Assembly (NCBI RefSeq): GCF_001422245.1
Contig: NZ_LMMM01000002.1
Location: forward strand, 150,090-214,089
Length of the DNA stretch: 64,000 nt
Direction of reading: 5' to 3'
DNA from: Rhizobium sp. Leaf262
Lineage (GTDB): Bacteria > Pseudomonadota > Alphaproteobacteria > Rhizobiales > Rhizobiaceae
Under the pieces are notes generated by a model, which was not told the DNA's origin, ran no database searches, and saw only the letters and a list, made by a program, of their open reading frames with translations. Position 1 is the first letter of the stretch, and each line of letters opens with the position of its first letter. A program made the translations under genes and the position numbers. Below, in pieces: positions 1 through 7,914 of this stretch.

Positions 1-373
1 TGGCCTTGATGGGAGAGGGCGCAACCGGTTGGCCGCCATGCGGCTGCAGAGAGGTGTGTGAGATACGGCCAACATGCCAGATCTGGGCGACGATCTTGCC
101 GCCTGCCTTATGAACGGCCTGGGTTACAGCCTTCCATCCATTGATTGCTTCCTGCTTGTAAAGCCCTGGTACGTCGGCATAGCCTTGGCCTTGCTGCGAA
201 ACCGGCGTGCCTTCGGTCACGATAAGGCCAGCCGTGGCGCGCTGTTCGTAATAGGTTGCGTTAAGATTGTTGGGGATCGCGCCTGGAGACCGATTGCGGG
301 TCAAGGGGGCCATGACAATGCGGTTTGCGAGAGAAATATCGCCTGCCTGAGCGGGTTCGAACAGTTTAGTCAT
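1..373 (-). CDS. nemA: N-ethylmaleimide reductase / Old Yellow Enzyme family alkene reductase (partial, N-terminal 124 residues)
   Basis: FMN-dependent enzyme that reduces activated C=C bonds and nitro compounds with NAD(P)H. Only the N-terminus is in the window; the gene runs off the left edge. Reading leftward from the ATG at 373, the protein starts MTKLFEPAQAGDISLANRIV and continues with MAPLTRNRS, the conserved OYE start where FMN binds. QIWHVGR, the usual QLWHxGR stretch, appears near residue 103. It lies 45 bp downstream of an ArsR-type regulator on the same strand, so the two probably form an operon in which the regulator controls the reductase. Family assignment is firm. The exact substrate is not visible. 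Confidence 0.88.
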   Translation of the reverse strand, partial: MTKLFEPAQAGDISLANRIVMAPLTRNRSPGAIPNNLNATYYEQRATAGLIVTEGTPVSQQGQGYADVPGLYKQEAINGWKAVTQAVHKAGGKIVAQIWHVGRISHTSLQPHGGQPVAPSPIKA

Positions 374-418
374 GAAAGTGCTTTCTCTTCTGGTTGATAG
401 AGAGCGCCTGAGGCGCGC

Positions 419-709
419 TTAAAGCTTCTGGTTCAGATAGCGGAGAAAGGCCGCGATATTGTCCTCGTCACGCTCATAAAAGTTCCATTGACCAACCTTG
501 CGCGACCGGATCAGCCCGGCGGACTGAAGAGCCGCCAGGTGGGAGGAGACCGTCGATTGTGAAAGGCCGGAAATTTCGAACTGATGCGCACACACACCCA
601 TGGTAAAGGGATGTGCTTGATTGAAATGCTGTTCTGGCTGTTTCAGCCATTCCAGAAATTTCAGTCGCACTGGATGTGCAATCGCTTTGAGGGCGTCTTC
701 GTGGTTCAT
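419..709 (-). CDS. ArsR-family winged-helix transcriptional regulator
   Basis: Small (96 aa) ArsR/SmtB-type DNA-binding repressor. Visible features are an N-terminal helix MNHEDALKAIAHPVRLKFLE, the recognition helix region ISGLSQSTVSSHLAALQSAG and a wing with SRKVGQWNFYERDED. The reading frame extends upstream to 796, but the ATG at 709 begins exactly where the family normally starts and has GGAAGCG in front of it. No metal-binding CxCxxC motif is present; a single Cys lies in GVCAHQF, so sensing of an electrophile is possible but unproven. It sits immediately upstream of nemA, its likely target together with its own promoter. Confidence 0.85.
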   Translation of the reverse strand: MNHEDALKAIAHPVRLKFLEWLKQPEQHFNQAHPFTMGVCAHQFEISGLSQSTVSSHLAALQSAGLIRSRKVGQWNFYERDEDNIAAFLRYLNQKL

Positions 710-734
710 ATCGCTTCCGTATATCTGTACATAG

Positions 735-748
735 CGATATTTATATCG
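735..748. promoter_or_regulatory. Candidate operator of the arsR-nemA unit
   Basis: A perfect inverted repeat, CGATAT-TT-ATATCG, lies 26 bp upstream of the arsR start in an AT-rich stretch. A related ATCGATATC follows at 755-763. Short AT-rich dyads at this place are typical ArsR-family operators, so autoregulation is inferred. Confidence 0.5.
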
Positions 749-801
749 AGAAAAATCGATATCAAGGGCTCGCGCAAAACTTCTTTGGCTCGCCACATCT
801 C

Positions 802-897
802 AAAAAAAAGGCCGCTGGATCACTCCGCGGCCTGACAGTTTGAAGGTCGAAACCTCCAGAGGGGAACAGCCGCCCGATGCAAGCATCCGCAACAGCT
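802..897 (-). ncRNA. AbcR-type (alpha-r15 family) trans-acting sRNA, downstream copy
   Basis: On the minus strand this stretch shares the segment GCTGTTCCCCTCTGGAGGTT with the second sRNA at 981-1098. It ends in a strong intrinsic terminator: GGCCGC, a GGAGTGATCCA loop, GCGGCC, then eight T. The 5' end at about 897 is inferred from the promoter at 904-932. Tandem sRNAs of this form next to the lsrB/vtlR gene correspond to AbcR1/AbcR2 of Agrobacterium, which are Hfq-dependent repressors of ABC-transporter mRNAs. This copy lacks the 5' CUCCCA loop of the other one, so it probably corresponds to AbcR2. Confidence 0.82.
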
Positions 898-903
898 GCA
901 TTG

Positions 904-932
904 AATATGGAAGCGCTACCGGCGAAGAACAA
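904..932 (-). promoter_or_regulatory. Promoter of the downstream AbcR-like sRNA
   Basis: Minus strand: -35 TTGTTC (927-932), 17-bp spacer, -10 CATATT (904-909). Transcription would start near 897. This indicates that each sRNA has its own promoter. Confidence 0.6.
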
Positions 933-980
933 GGGCAATCCGTTCCACAAACGCAGATAGTGGAGAAAATTTTTGCGGGT

Positions 981-1098
981 AAAAAAAGAGGGCCACCGGA
1001 TCACTCCAGGGCCCTTGTAAGTGTGAAGGTCAAAAACCTCCAGAGGGGAACAGCTGACGCGGCGGAACTGGGAGGAAAAGCCGCCGTGTGCATCAGCT
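981..1098 (-). ncRNA. AbcR-type (alpha-r15 family) trans-acting sRNA, upstream copy (AbcR1-like)
   Basis: About 118 nt on the minus strand. The 5' hairpin has stem CGGCGG/CCGCCG and exposes CTCCCA in its loop, the anti-Shine-Dalgarno seed known for AbcR1. Next come the conserved TTCCCCTCTGGAGG segment and a terminator stem AGGGCC/GGCCCT followed by seven T. The 5' end is inferred from the promoter spacing. AbcR1 represses periplasmic-binding-protein mRNAs of amino-acid and sugar importers. Its neighbour lsrB/vtlR is the LysR regulator linked to AbcR sRNAs in related genera. Confidence 0.87.
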
Positions 1099-1104
1099 AT
1101 GTGC

Positions 1105-1133
1105 GATATGATGCTTTCTTGGGCAGCATTCAA
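1105..1133 (-). promoter_or_regulatory. Promoter of the upstream AbcR-like sRNA
   Basis: Minus strand: -35 TTGAAT (1128-1133), 17-bp spacer, -10 CATATC (1105-1110). The predicted start is near 1098. Confidence 0.6.
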
Positions 1134-1287
1134 CTCTTTTTTGTGCAGGCCAGCCCTGCGTTGGGCGCATCACTGCTATTGCCTGTCATATTTATTTCGC
1201 AAATCAGCGACCTCTCCAGCCACGGAGAGTCGTCTTTGTCAGCTATCAAGTGTTTGTAATCGCAGCGTTTTTAGAGAAAGTCTAACG

Positions 1288-2190
1288 TCAGAAATTCCAA
1301 TTGCGCGCTTTTGCGACAATGAAATCTCTAAAGACTTTCAGCTTGGCTGCATTTTTCAACTCGTCCGGATAACAGAAATAGGTATCGAAGGACGGAATAT
1401 CTGCCGGCAAGGAGAGCTGAATGAGCCCTGGGTCGCGTCCGACGATATAGTCAGGCAGACAGGCGATACCGATTCCCAGCAGGCAGGCGCGTTTGATCGA
1501 CGTCTGGCTGTTGATCTGCAAATGCGCCAGCCGCGTGTTATCCGAGGAGCGCCCGGCGTTTTCCAGCCAGTTCACGTCCAGCAGATAATTCGGCGCAGGC
1601 TCTCCGAAGGAAATGACCTTGTGGTTGTCCAGATCCTCGATCGACTGCGGCTCTCCATACCGGTTGATATAGGAGGGCGCGGCGTAGACATGCATGTGCA
1701 CGGTAAACAGCTTGCGCTGAATGAGGTCTGACTGCTGCGGCTGGCGCAGGCGAATGGCGCAGTCCGCATGGCGCATGTTCACGTCCAACTCCTCGTTGTC
1801 GAGGATAAGCTGGATTGCCATTTCCGGGTAGAGCTGCAGAAATTCCTGTACCTTGTCCGTCAGCCAGCCCTGACCCAAACCCACCGTGGTCGTGACGCGC
1901 AGCTTGCCGCTCGGCTTTTCGGTCGTTTCCGTCAATTGCATTTTGACGGTTTCAAGCTTCAGCAGCACGTCATGCGCCGTTCGGTAAAGCAATTCACCCT
2001 GTTCGGTCAGAATGAGGCCACGAGCGTGACGGTGGAAGAGCTTGACGCCAACATCCTGCTCCAGAGCGCTGACCTGTCGGCTGATCGCCGACTGGGAGAG
2101 GTGCAGCTTGTCTGCTGCGTGAGTGAAGGAGCCAGCTTCGGCGGCCGCATGAAATATGCGCAGTTTGTCCCAGTCCAACGGCATAGGCAT
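1288..2190 (-). CDS. lsrB: LysR-family transcriptional regulator LsrB/VtlR
   Basis: LysR-type regulator of 300 aa. The winged helix-turn-helix is at about residues 6-65 (GSFTHAADKLHLSQSAISRQ) and the periplasmic-binding-like effector domain at about 96-295. Cysteines lie at 144, 236, 244 and 273. Three of them match, with an offset of two, the redox-active Cys146, Cys238 and Cys275 described for Sinorhizobium LsrB, which controls oxidative-stress and LPS genes. The order lsrB-trxB-lrp is the same as in Sinorhizobium. The gene starts 17 bp after trxB and is probably cotranscribed with it. In Brucella and Agrobacterium the orthologue is called VtlR and is linked to AbcR sRNAs, which lie just downstream here. 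Confidence 0.88.
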   Translation of the reverse strand: MPMPLDWDKLRIFHAAAEAGSFTHAADKLHLSQSAISRQVSALEQDVGVKLFHRHARGLILTEQGELLYRTAHDVLLKLETVKMQLTETTEKPSGKLRVTTTVGLGQGWLTDKVQEFLQLYPEMAIQLILDNEELDVNMRHADCAIRLRQPQQSDLIQRKLFTVHMHVYAAPSYINRYGEPQSIEDLDNHKVISFGEPAPNYLLDVNWLENAGRSSDNTRLAHLQINSQTSIKRACLLGIGIACLPDYIVGRDPGLIQLSLPADIPSFDTYFCYPDELKNAAKLKVFRDFIVAKARNWNF

Positions 2191-2207
2191 GCGGTTTTTA
2201 GCCTTTC

Positions 2208-3182
2208 TTATTCAGCAGCAACGGCAAGCGGCGCTTGCGCTGCGAGAAAACGTTCGGCCTCGAGCGCGGCCATGCAGCCCATGCCCGCAGCGGTTATGGC
2301 TTGGCGATAGGTGTCGTCGGTCACGTCGCCCGCCGCGAAGATGCCTTCGACATCCGTCGCCGTGGAATCTGGCGCCGTCCACATGTAGCCATTCGGCTTC
2401 AGCTTCAGCTTGCCTTCGAATAGTTCGACTGCTGGCGCGTGTCCGATGGCGACAAAGACGCCGTGGACAGGCATTTCGGTGATCTCGCCGGTCTTCGTGT
2501 TGCGAATTTTCGCGCCGGTCACGGATGGCGGCATGGGCGGCTTGGCGGGCGTACCGACGATTTCGGCAATCTCGCTGTTCCAGAGAATATTGACGTTCTG
2601 CTTGGCAAATAGACGCTCCTGCAGGATTTTTTCCGAGCGGAAACTATCTCGACGGTGCACGACCGTGACCGACTTGGCGATATTGGCAAGGTAGAGCGCT
2701 TCTTCGACGGCAGAGTTTCCGCCCCCGACGACGATCACATCCCTGTTGCGGTAGAAGAAGCCATCGCAGGTCGCGCAGGCTGAAACACCGAACCCCTGGA
2801 AATGCTGTTCGCTTTCAATGCCCAGCCATTTCGCCTTGGCACCGGTGCAGATGATCAGCGTATCAGCGGTCCAGACTGCTCCGGAATCTGTCTTGACCGT
2901 GAACGGGCGGCGGGTCGTCTCGACCTCGGTCACCAGATCGTTGACGATTTCTGCACCCACATGCACAGCCTGCTTCAGCATCTGATCCATCAGGAACGGT
3001 CCCTGGATGGGGTCGGCATAGCCGGGATAGTTTTCCACATCGGTGGTGATCATCAACTGGCCGCCCTGTTCCATACCGGCGATGAGAACCGGTTCGAGCA
3101 TTGCGCGTGCTGCATAAATCGCAGCCGTATAGCCAGCTGGGCCGGAGCCGATGATCAAAACCTTTGCGTGGCGGGCGGACAT
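2208..3182 (-). CDS. trxB: Thioredoxin-disulfide reductase
   Basis: Cytoplasmic FAD enzyme that reduces thioredoxin with NADPH. At 324 aa it has the normal size of low-molecular-weight bacterial TrxR. The FAD-binding GSGPAG is at residues 12-17, the redox pair CATC at 136-139 followed by DGFFYRN, the NADPH-binding GGGNSA at 153-158, and a C-terminal FAD motif with FAAGDVTD. It is the first gene of a probable trxB-lsrB operon, which couples the thioredoxin system to a thiol-sensing regulator. It is divergent from lrp across a 241-bp promoter region. Confidence 0.97.
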   Translation of the reverse strand: MSARHAKVLIIGSGPAGYTAAIYAARAMLEPVLIAGMEQGGQLMITTDVENYPGYADPIQGPFLMDQMLKQAVHVGAEIVNDLVTEVETTRRPFTVKTDSGAVWTADTLIICTGAKAKWLGIESEQHFQGFGVSACATCDGFFYRNRDVIVVGGGNSAVEEALYLANIAKSVTVVHRRDSFRSEKILQERLFAKQNVNILWNSEIAEIVGTPAKPPMPPSVTGAKIRNTKTGEITEMPVHGVFVAIGHAPAVELFEGKLKLKPNGYMWTAPDSTATDVEGIFAAGDVTDDTYRQAITAAGMGCMAALEAERFLAAQAPLAVAAE

Positions 3183-3423
3183 GGAACGTTCCTTTCAAAA
3201 CAGGGGTGGCTGATATGAGAGCCGTGCGCCAGGCTCCTGCGCGATACACCCCTTCGTTGTCCGGTATTTAAGAGTGTCCAGTGTCGATATTCAAGGGCAG
3301 CCTTGCGTTACCAACAGGGCATCCGGCATGTACACGTAATTTTGTGTCCCGCCGGTGTAGGATTATTGCGAATCCCGCCGCAAAGAGTAGAAGGATGCAA
3401 CTCGCTCAACAAGGAAAAGCCTC

Positions 3424-3891
3424 TTGGCCAGCGTCGAACTCGATGCCATCGATCTAAAAATACTGCGCGAATTGCAGCGCGACGGTCGCATGACCAATGT
3501 AGACCTCGCCGACCGCGTCGGCATCTCCGCGCCACCCTGCCTGCGCCGCGTGCGCAAGCTGGAAGAGGCTGGTATCATCGAAGGCTACCACGCCATGCTC
3601 AACGCCCCCAAACTCGGCTTTGACCTCGTGGCCTTCTGCATGGTGGGCCTGAAGCGTCAGTCCGAAACCAACCTAAAAGCCTTCGCCGCCGCCACAGACC
3701 GCTGGCCGCTGGTACGCCAAGCCTGGATGGTCTCCGGCGACAGCGACTTCCTGCTCCACTGCGTGGCCGAAAACCTCACCCAGTTCCAGGACTTCGTCAT
3801 CGAAGTGCTGACCGCTGACGAGCATGTCGACACTGTGCGAACCATGCTGACGATCCGTCAGGTGAAGCGGGCAGGGCTGGTCGGGGTGTGA
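3424..3891 (+). CDS. lrp: Lrp/AsnC-family transcriptional regulator
   Basis: Leucine-responsive-type regulator of 155 aa. The N-terminal HTH is at about residues 8-55 (LDAIDLKILRELQRDGRMTN, then VGISAPPCLRRVRKLE), followed by an RAM ligand-binding domain at about 70-145. The start is TTG, with AAGGAAAAG ending 4 bp upstream; no ATG alternative fits the family N-terminus. Lrp-type proteins sense amino acids and form octamers on DNA. The gene is divergent from trxB and converges on the methyltransferase gene of the LPS block. Confidence 0.9.
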   Translation: MASVELDAIDLKILRELQRDGRMTNVDLADRVGISAPPCLRRVRKLEEAGIIEGYHAMLNAPKLGFDLVAFCMVGLKRQSETNLKAFAAATDRWPLVRQAWMVSGDSDFLLHCVAENLTQFQDFVIEVLTADEHVDTVRTMLTIRQVKRAGLVGV

Positions 3892-3934
3892 GACCTTCGA
3901 CCAAGCCATTGGGGAGGGTACGCGGGCGATGAGT

Positions 3935-4723
3935 CTAAATATTTTTAATGTTTTTGTATATCATGGTCATTCGAGGAAATTTTGCGATTTCCACTCGAAA
4001 ACCTCTGTCGACCAAAAAGCTATTGGTTTCGGTGAATGTGTGAGCGCCTTCTTTTCCTCGCTCAAATCCGCAATCAATCGCTATGTAGTCGACTTTAGAA
4101 AGAATGCCCTCTGACCCAGCTAGAACTTCTGGCTCGGCACCCTCAGCCTCGATCTTCAATACGACCTTACTATTTGTTGGTATGTTGGTTATGATAGCAT
4201 CAAGTCGTCTAGCCTGAACTTTGTGGACTGCGTCGAAGTCACTAATTTCGATTGCCGAGCTGTCCGCAGTGCCGGGCTTGCTGAAGAAATCAAGAACCGC
4301 GTCTTCTGACCAAAGTGCCAAACGATTTACGTTGTTTTCGCCTCCGTATGCATTCAGGTTAACGCAACGCGCCTCAAGCGTTTCTGGTTCGAAAGCGATA
4401 TAATGCAGATCGCGGTGTTTAGCCCAGACACCTAGTTCCCCGATATTTGCCCCGCAATCAATGAACCAATCACCGGGTGATAATGGTATGTGCTCCAAAC
4501 TGTATTGTTTTGCTAAAGCTTCTACACCAGCTACAATACCATTTTTTGAGCGATTGTGTCTTTTTCGGCGACATATAAAAAGCTCATTTTCGCCATCCGT
4601 GACACGATAAATATTTTGTTCAAGAGTTGGGCGAATTCGATGTTTTTTTCCGCGAGCCCAATTTCTGGCATTGATTAATGCGCAATAAATACTGGGGGGG
4701 AAAATATCCGTAATGTCTTGCAT
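3935..4723 (-). CDS. FkbM-family SAM-dependent methyltransferase
   Basis: Protein of 262 aa with a class I methyltransferase fold. SAM motif I is FIDCGANIGE at residues 87-96, the acidic loop FEPE is at 111-114, and the FkbM motif KIEAEGAE is at 190-197. FkbM enzymes O-methylate sugars or polyketides. Here it is the last gene of a five-gene minus-strand polysaccharide operon, 26 bp after the glycosyltransferase, so methylation of a terminal LPS sugar is the likely role. The gene is visibly AT-richer than the housekeeping genes around it, suggesting horizontal acquisition. The acceptor is unknown. Confidence 0.85.
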   Translation of the reverse strand: MQDITDIFPPSIYCALINARNWARGKKHRIRPTLEQNIYRVTDGENELFICRRKRHNRSKNGIVAGVEALAKQYSLEHIPLSPGDWFIDCGANIGELGVWAKHRDLHYIAFEPETLEARCVNLNAYGGENNVNRLALWSEDAVLDFFSKPGTADSSAIEISDFDAVHKVQARRLDAIITNIPTNSKVVLKIEAEGAEPEVLAGSEGILSKVDYIAIDCGFERGKEGAHTFTETNSFLVDRGFRVEIAKFPRMTMIYKNIKNI

Positions 4724-4749
4724 GTGTCGCTCTCAAAAAGGATGTTGTG

Positions 4750-5697
4750 CTAGAGGAAGAACTTGTCAGCTGTTGCGCGTAGGTAAGCTTGGGCATGTAG
4801 CTTGGTGCGAGCGAACTGAGCATTTATTTTTATTTTTTCGTTAGCTATTTTTTTCAAGTCTAGCAAAGCTTTTGTGTCCCACACTACGTGCTCTCGTTCT
4901 TGCCAAAGGCTATTTATATCGGATTGTGTCGCATTCCATTTGAACGGCTCAAATTGGTAGAATTTGTAGCGAGCATCATTAACTGGAAGGAGATCGATAT
5001 CAGGTCTTTGAATAGGATGTAAAAAGCCAGCCACCGGTAGATGGATGGTCTTCGCGTGCGATAACCAAGCTGCTGTCCAAGAGAATGAACTAATTGAAAC
5101 TGCTATTTGACGGGAATGCCGCAGAGTTTCAAAGTCTTCAATCGCTGTCTTTGGTGGAGAAAAAACGGCTTCAGGGTAACGTTGTCGCAGCTTTTCTGTG
5201 TAGTAACTTTCACCCATCTGACCCAAAAAAACTGGCAATGCGTCTGATTTTTTCAGTACAGCATCGATATAGGAGAATGGGATGGGGTAGTAGTCTCTAT
5301 GCGCGGGCTGTAAAATATCGCCACCACGAATATGGAAAACGACGTGTCCTTCACCGTATACCGGAACTGTTCTGATATTACTTTTTATGAGAGGGCGATA
5401 AAATTCTGGTTGCGCGTAATTAGATAAGCGAAATGCTTGCCCTTTTAGCACTATGTTTTTGGATAGTTTTCTTTTTATTATTTTGACTATATCGTCACAG
5501 AATAAGTAGTTTCCTTTAAGAACAAGTTCCTGCTTAGGCTTGCCATCCATTTTTTTTGAAATAAGCCCCCACTCGGGCACGTCGTAACCAGTGACCTCAA
5601 GATTTTCACAAAGTCGCTGGATATTAGCTGCAAAAAAAAACTGCAACAACTGATTTGCAGTCCCGCCACGGGGCTCTATACGCAAGCATGGGTTCAT
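4750..5697 (-). CDS. GT11-like glycosyltransferase (alpha-1,2-fucosyl/colitosyltransferase-like)
   Basis: 315 aa, divergent. Three stretches resemble the motifs of GT11 alpha-1,2-fucosyltransferases: GGTANQLLQF at residues 11-20 (compare GGLGNQMFQY), HIRGGD at 122-127 (compare HxRRGDY, which binds the nucleotide sugar), and SSFSWTAAW at 203-211 (compare SSFSWWAAWL). It lies 70 bp downstream of the ColD-like gene in the gmd-colC-colD operon. The best inference is transfer of the GDP-6-deoxysugar made by that operon onto LPS. E. coli O55 also pairs colitose genes with a GT11 transferase. Base composition is AT-rich. The donor sugar is not proven by sequence. Confidence 0.7.
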   Translation of the reverse strand: MNPCLRIEPRGGTANQLLQFFFAANIQRLCENLEVTGYDVPEWGLISKKMDGKPKQELVLKGNYLFCDDIVKIIKRKLSKNIVLKGQAFRLSNYAQPEFYRPLIKSNIRTVPVYGEGHVVFHIRGGDILQPAHRDYYPIPFSYIDAVLKKSDALPVFLGQMGESYYTEKLRQRYPEAVFSPPKTAIEDFETLRHSRQIAVSISSFSWTAAWLSHAKTIHLPVAGFLHPIQRPDIDLLPVNDARYKFYQFEPFKWNATQSDINSLWQEREHVVWDTKALLDLKKIANEKIKINAQFARTKLHAQAYLRATADKFFL

Positions 5698-5767
5698 GTA
5701 TTGTATCCAAGTATTACATTTTATAACTTCATGATGGGTTTTGGAGATCGGCTAAGTGTCAGACACC

Positions 5768-6952
5768 CTATTCGCATCGTTTATTCTGGTGTTGAGTTAA
5801 CTTGGTAGACAATAGAGCAAACTCTTGATCGAGTGGGAAGTGATGATTTCCTATAAAAAATCCATCAGTATCAATCATTTCAGCATTCTCAATGCTCCCG
5901 GCGATTGAATAGTCAAACCATTTCAACACTTCGTTTTTGGCGAAGTTTCCAGCAACGACTGGACGGGTATCGATTTTTGCATCGCTGAGTGCCGCGACTA
6001 GGCTAGCACGAGTTATCCCGGCGTCTGGCTCCAAGATAAGGCTAAACCCGAACCAGCTACTTTTACCGATCTCTTTTTGTGTTCGCAGATATGGATATTT
6101 CTGCATCAAATCCAGAAAACGTTCAGCGTTTTTACGGCGCTCTTCTACAATCATTGGTAATTTTCGAAGTTGAGCCAATCCAAGTGCTCCGCTCATTTCC
6201 AGCGGACGAAGATTATATCCCGGTAAGATAAAGCGGAATGCTTCTGTAAATGGATCGTCGCTTTTTTCGGAAGTTATGCGGTTTTTTTTGGGAAGATTAC
6301 GGGTCCATCCGTGAGCACGCAAAGCCAAGAGAATGTGATAGATTTCCTCGTCATCTGTTGACACCATTCCGCCCTCCATCGTCGAAATATGGTGGCTGAA
6401 AAATGAACTGAAGGTTCCCATGAGGCCAAAGGTACCTGTCTGTTGCCCTTCGTAAGTCGCGCCCATCGATTCGCAATTATCTTCCAGAAGCAAGATATCC
6501 CGCTCACCAATAATTTCATTTATCTTTTTGAAATCATTTGGATTTCCAAGAAGATTAACGGCCATAATGGCTTTGGTTTCTGGCGTTATCGCTTCGCGCA
6601 GCTTTTCCAGATCATAGTTCAAGGTGTCACGGTCGATATCAACGAATCGGAGCTTCAGCCCATACTGATAGAGGGGGTAATAGGTTGTGCTCCACGAAAC
6701 AGCAGGGACAATAACTTCTGCACCCGGCAGCAGCGGAGATTGCGATTTGTAACGCAACGCGGCGATCATGATGAGGTTGGCTGACGAGCCGGAGTTGACC
6801 ATGACACAGTATTTGCTGCCAAGATATTCGGCGAATGCTTTTTCGAATTCGGCAACTTTCTGCCCCATCGTAAACATTCCAGACTGAATAACAGACTGAA
6901 GAGCCTCATATTCCTCGTGGTCCCAAGCAGAATTGGCGAGAGGATAGGACAT
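5768..6952 (-). CDS. colD: PLP-dependent GDP-4-keto-6-deoxy-D-mannose 3-dehydratase (ColD-like; DegT/DnrJ/EryC1 family)
   Basis: Removes the C3 hydroxyl of GDP-4-keto-6-deoxymannose, the committed step to GDP-L-colitose. The protein has 394 aa from the ATG at 6952; E. coli ColD has 388. The fold is that of sugar aminotransferases, but the segment that normally carries the PLP lysine reads SSFFSHHISTMEGG. His188 takes the lysine position, the hallmark of ColD-type dehydratases. LRAHGWTRNLP and LPGYNLRPLEMSGA are further ColD-like stretches. The frame is open upstream to 7051, but this ATG has AAGGAAG before it and follows the colC stop by one base (TGAcATG), indicating translational coupling. 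Automatic annotation would probably call it an aminotransferase or RfbH. Confidence 0.82.
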   Translation of the reverse strand: MSYPLANSAWDHEEYEALQSVIQSGMFTMGQKVAEFEKAFAEYLGSKYCVMVNSGSSANLIMIAALRYKSQSPLLPGAEVIVPAVSWSTTYYPLYQYGLKLRFVDIDRDTLNYDLEKLREAITPETKAIMAVNLLGNPNDFKKINEIIGERDILLLEDNCESMGATYEGQQTGTFGLMGTFSSFFSHHISTMEGGMVSTDDEEIYHILLALRAHGWTRNLPKKNRITSEKSDDPFTEAFRFILPGYNLRPLEMSGALGLAQLRKLPMIVEERRKNAERFLDLMQKYPYLRTQKEIGKSSWFGFSLILEPDAGITRASLVAALSDAKIDTRPVVAGNFAKNEVLKWFDYSIAGSIENAEMIDTDGFFIGNHHFPLDQEFALLSTKLTQHQNKRCE

Positions 6953-6953
6953 G

Positions 6954-7874
6954 TCATGCTTCCTTCGAGAGATAATATTCATAGGTGGCGCGAATGCCGT
7001 CTTTAAGGTTGGTCTTGGCGCGCCAGCCAAATTCGGTCTGTCTCGTGACATCCAGAAGCTTTCGCTTCATACCAACTGGCTTGGAAAGATCGTGCTTGAA
7101 CTGACCAGCATAACCAATGACCTCTGCCGCCGCTCCGTAATATTCGTTGATGCTGTAATCGTATCCCAGGCCCATATTGATGAGTGATGGCATAGCGTCA
7201 AAACGGTCAATTGCGAAGAAAATGGCCTCTGCCAGATCTTCTGCGAACATGAACTCCCGACGTGCAGTGCCGTCGCCCCAGATGTCCACAAAAGGGGCGT
7301 TATCTGCACGCGCGACATGAAGCTTTTGGATAACGGCTGGAATCATGTGAGAAACTGAAGGGTCGAATTTGTCAAAGCGACCATATAAATTACAAGGAAT
7401 GATGGTTTTATATTGATACGCGGAATCTTCGCGGGAAACGTACTCGCATAGACGGGCGATTGCACATTTCGCGATCGCATATCCCTCATTCGTGGGCTCG
7501 AGCATGCCGCCTAAAACCTGCTCTTCGCGGAGCGGTTCTTCTTGATCGCGCGGATACATGCAAGAACTACCCAGATTGATGAGCTGTTTTACTCCCGCTG
7601 ATTTCGCGGCAGATACAACATTCTGACCCATCATCCAGTTTTCAGAAAGAAATTTAACCGGTTCCCTTATGTTCGCCTGTATTCCGCCGACGCGACCCGC
7701 TGCGTGAATGATGAGGTCAGGCTTAGTTTCTTTAACGAAGGCTTCTGTCCGCTCTGCATCAAGCAGATTAACGTCATGGCTGGCGGGCGCAATGATCTCA
7801 AGCTGTAACGTCTTTGCGTGGGACACTATGTTGCGTCCCACCATTCCACGTCCGCCGGTCAGTAGAATCTTCAT
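6954..7874 (-). CDS. colC: GDP-sugar epimerase/reductase of the GDP-L-fucose synthase family, probably GDP-L-colitose synthase (ColC-like)
   Basis: SDR enzyme of 306 aa that epimerises C5 and reduces C4 of a GDP-4-keto-deoxyhexose with NADPH. The Rossmann motif GGRGMVG is at residues 7-13, the catalytic Cys105 lies in LGSSCMYP, Tyr132-x3-Lys136 in GYAIAK, and His176 in VSHMIPA. The start chosen is the ATG at 7874, which gives MKILLTGG with GAAGGT upstream; the frame is open further up. Family membership (Fcl/WcaG) is firm. The colitose rather than fucose role is inferred from the directly adjacent colD-like gene. Confidence 0.8.
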   Translation of the reverse strand: MKILLTGGRGMVGRNIVSHAKTLQLEIIAPASHDVNLLDAERTEAFVKETKPDLIIHAAGRVGGIQANIREPVKFLSENWMMGQNVVSAAKSAGVKQLINLGSSCMYPRDQEEPLREEQVLGGMLEPTNEGYAIAKCAIARLCEYVSREDSAYQYKTIIPCNLYGRFDKFDPSVSHMIPAVIQKLHVARADNAPFVDIWGDGTARREFMFAEDLAEAIFFAIDRFDAMPSLINMGLGYDYSINEYYGAAAEVIGYAGQFKHDLSKPVGMKRKLLDVTRQTEFGWRAKTNLKDGIRATYEYYLSKEA

Positions 7875-7914
7875 TGGGTTACCTTCACCAGTAATATCGT
7901 GAATTGGGATGGCA

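Noticed and set aside
74..397. 107-codon plus-strand frame at the left edge
   Set aside because: It is antisense to the nemA coding sequence, whose translation matches Old Yellow Enzyme from the first residue.
5768..6952. Reading the PLP gene as a sugar aminotransferase (perosamine synthase)
   Set aside because: The PLP-lysine position is His188 in SFFSHHISTMEGG, as in ColD-type dehydratases.
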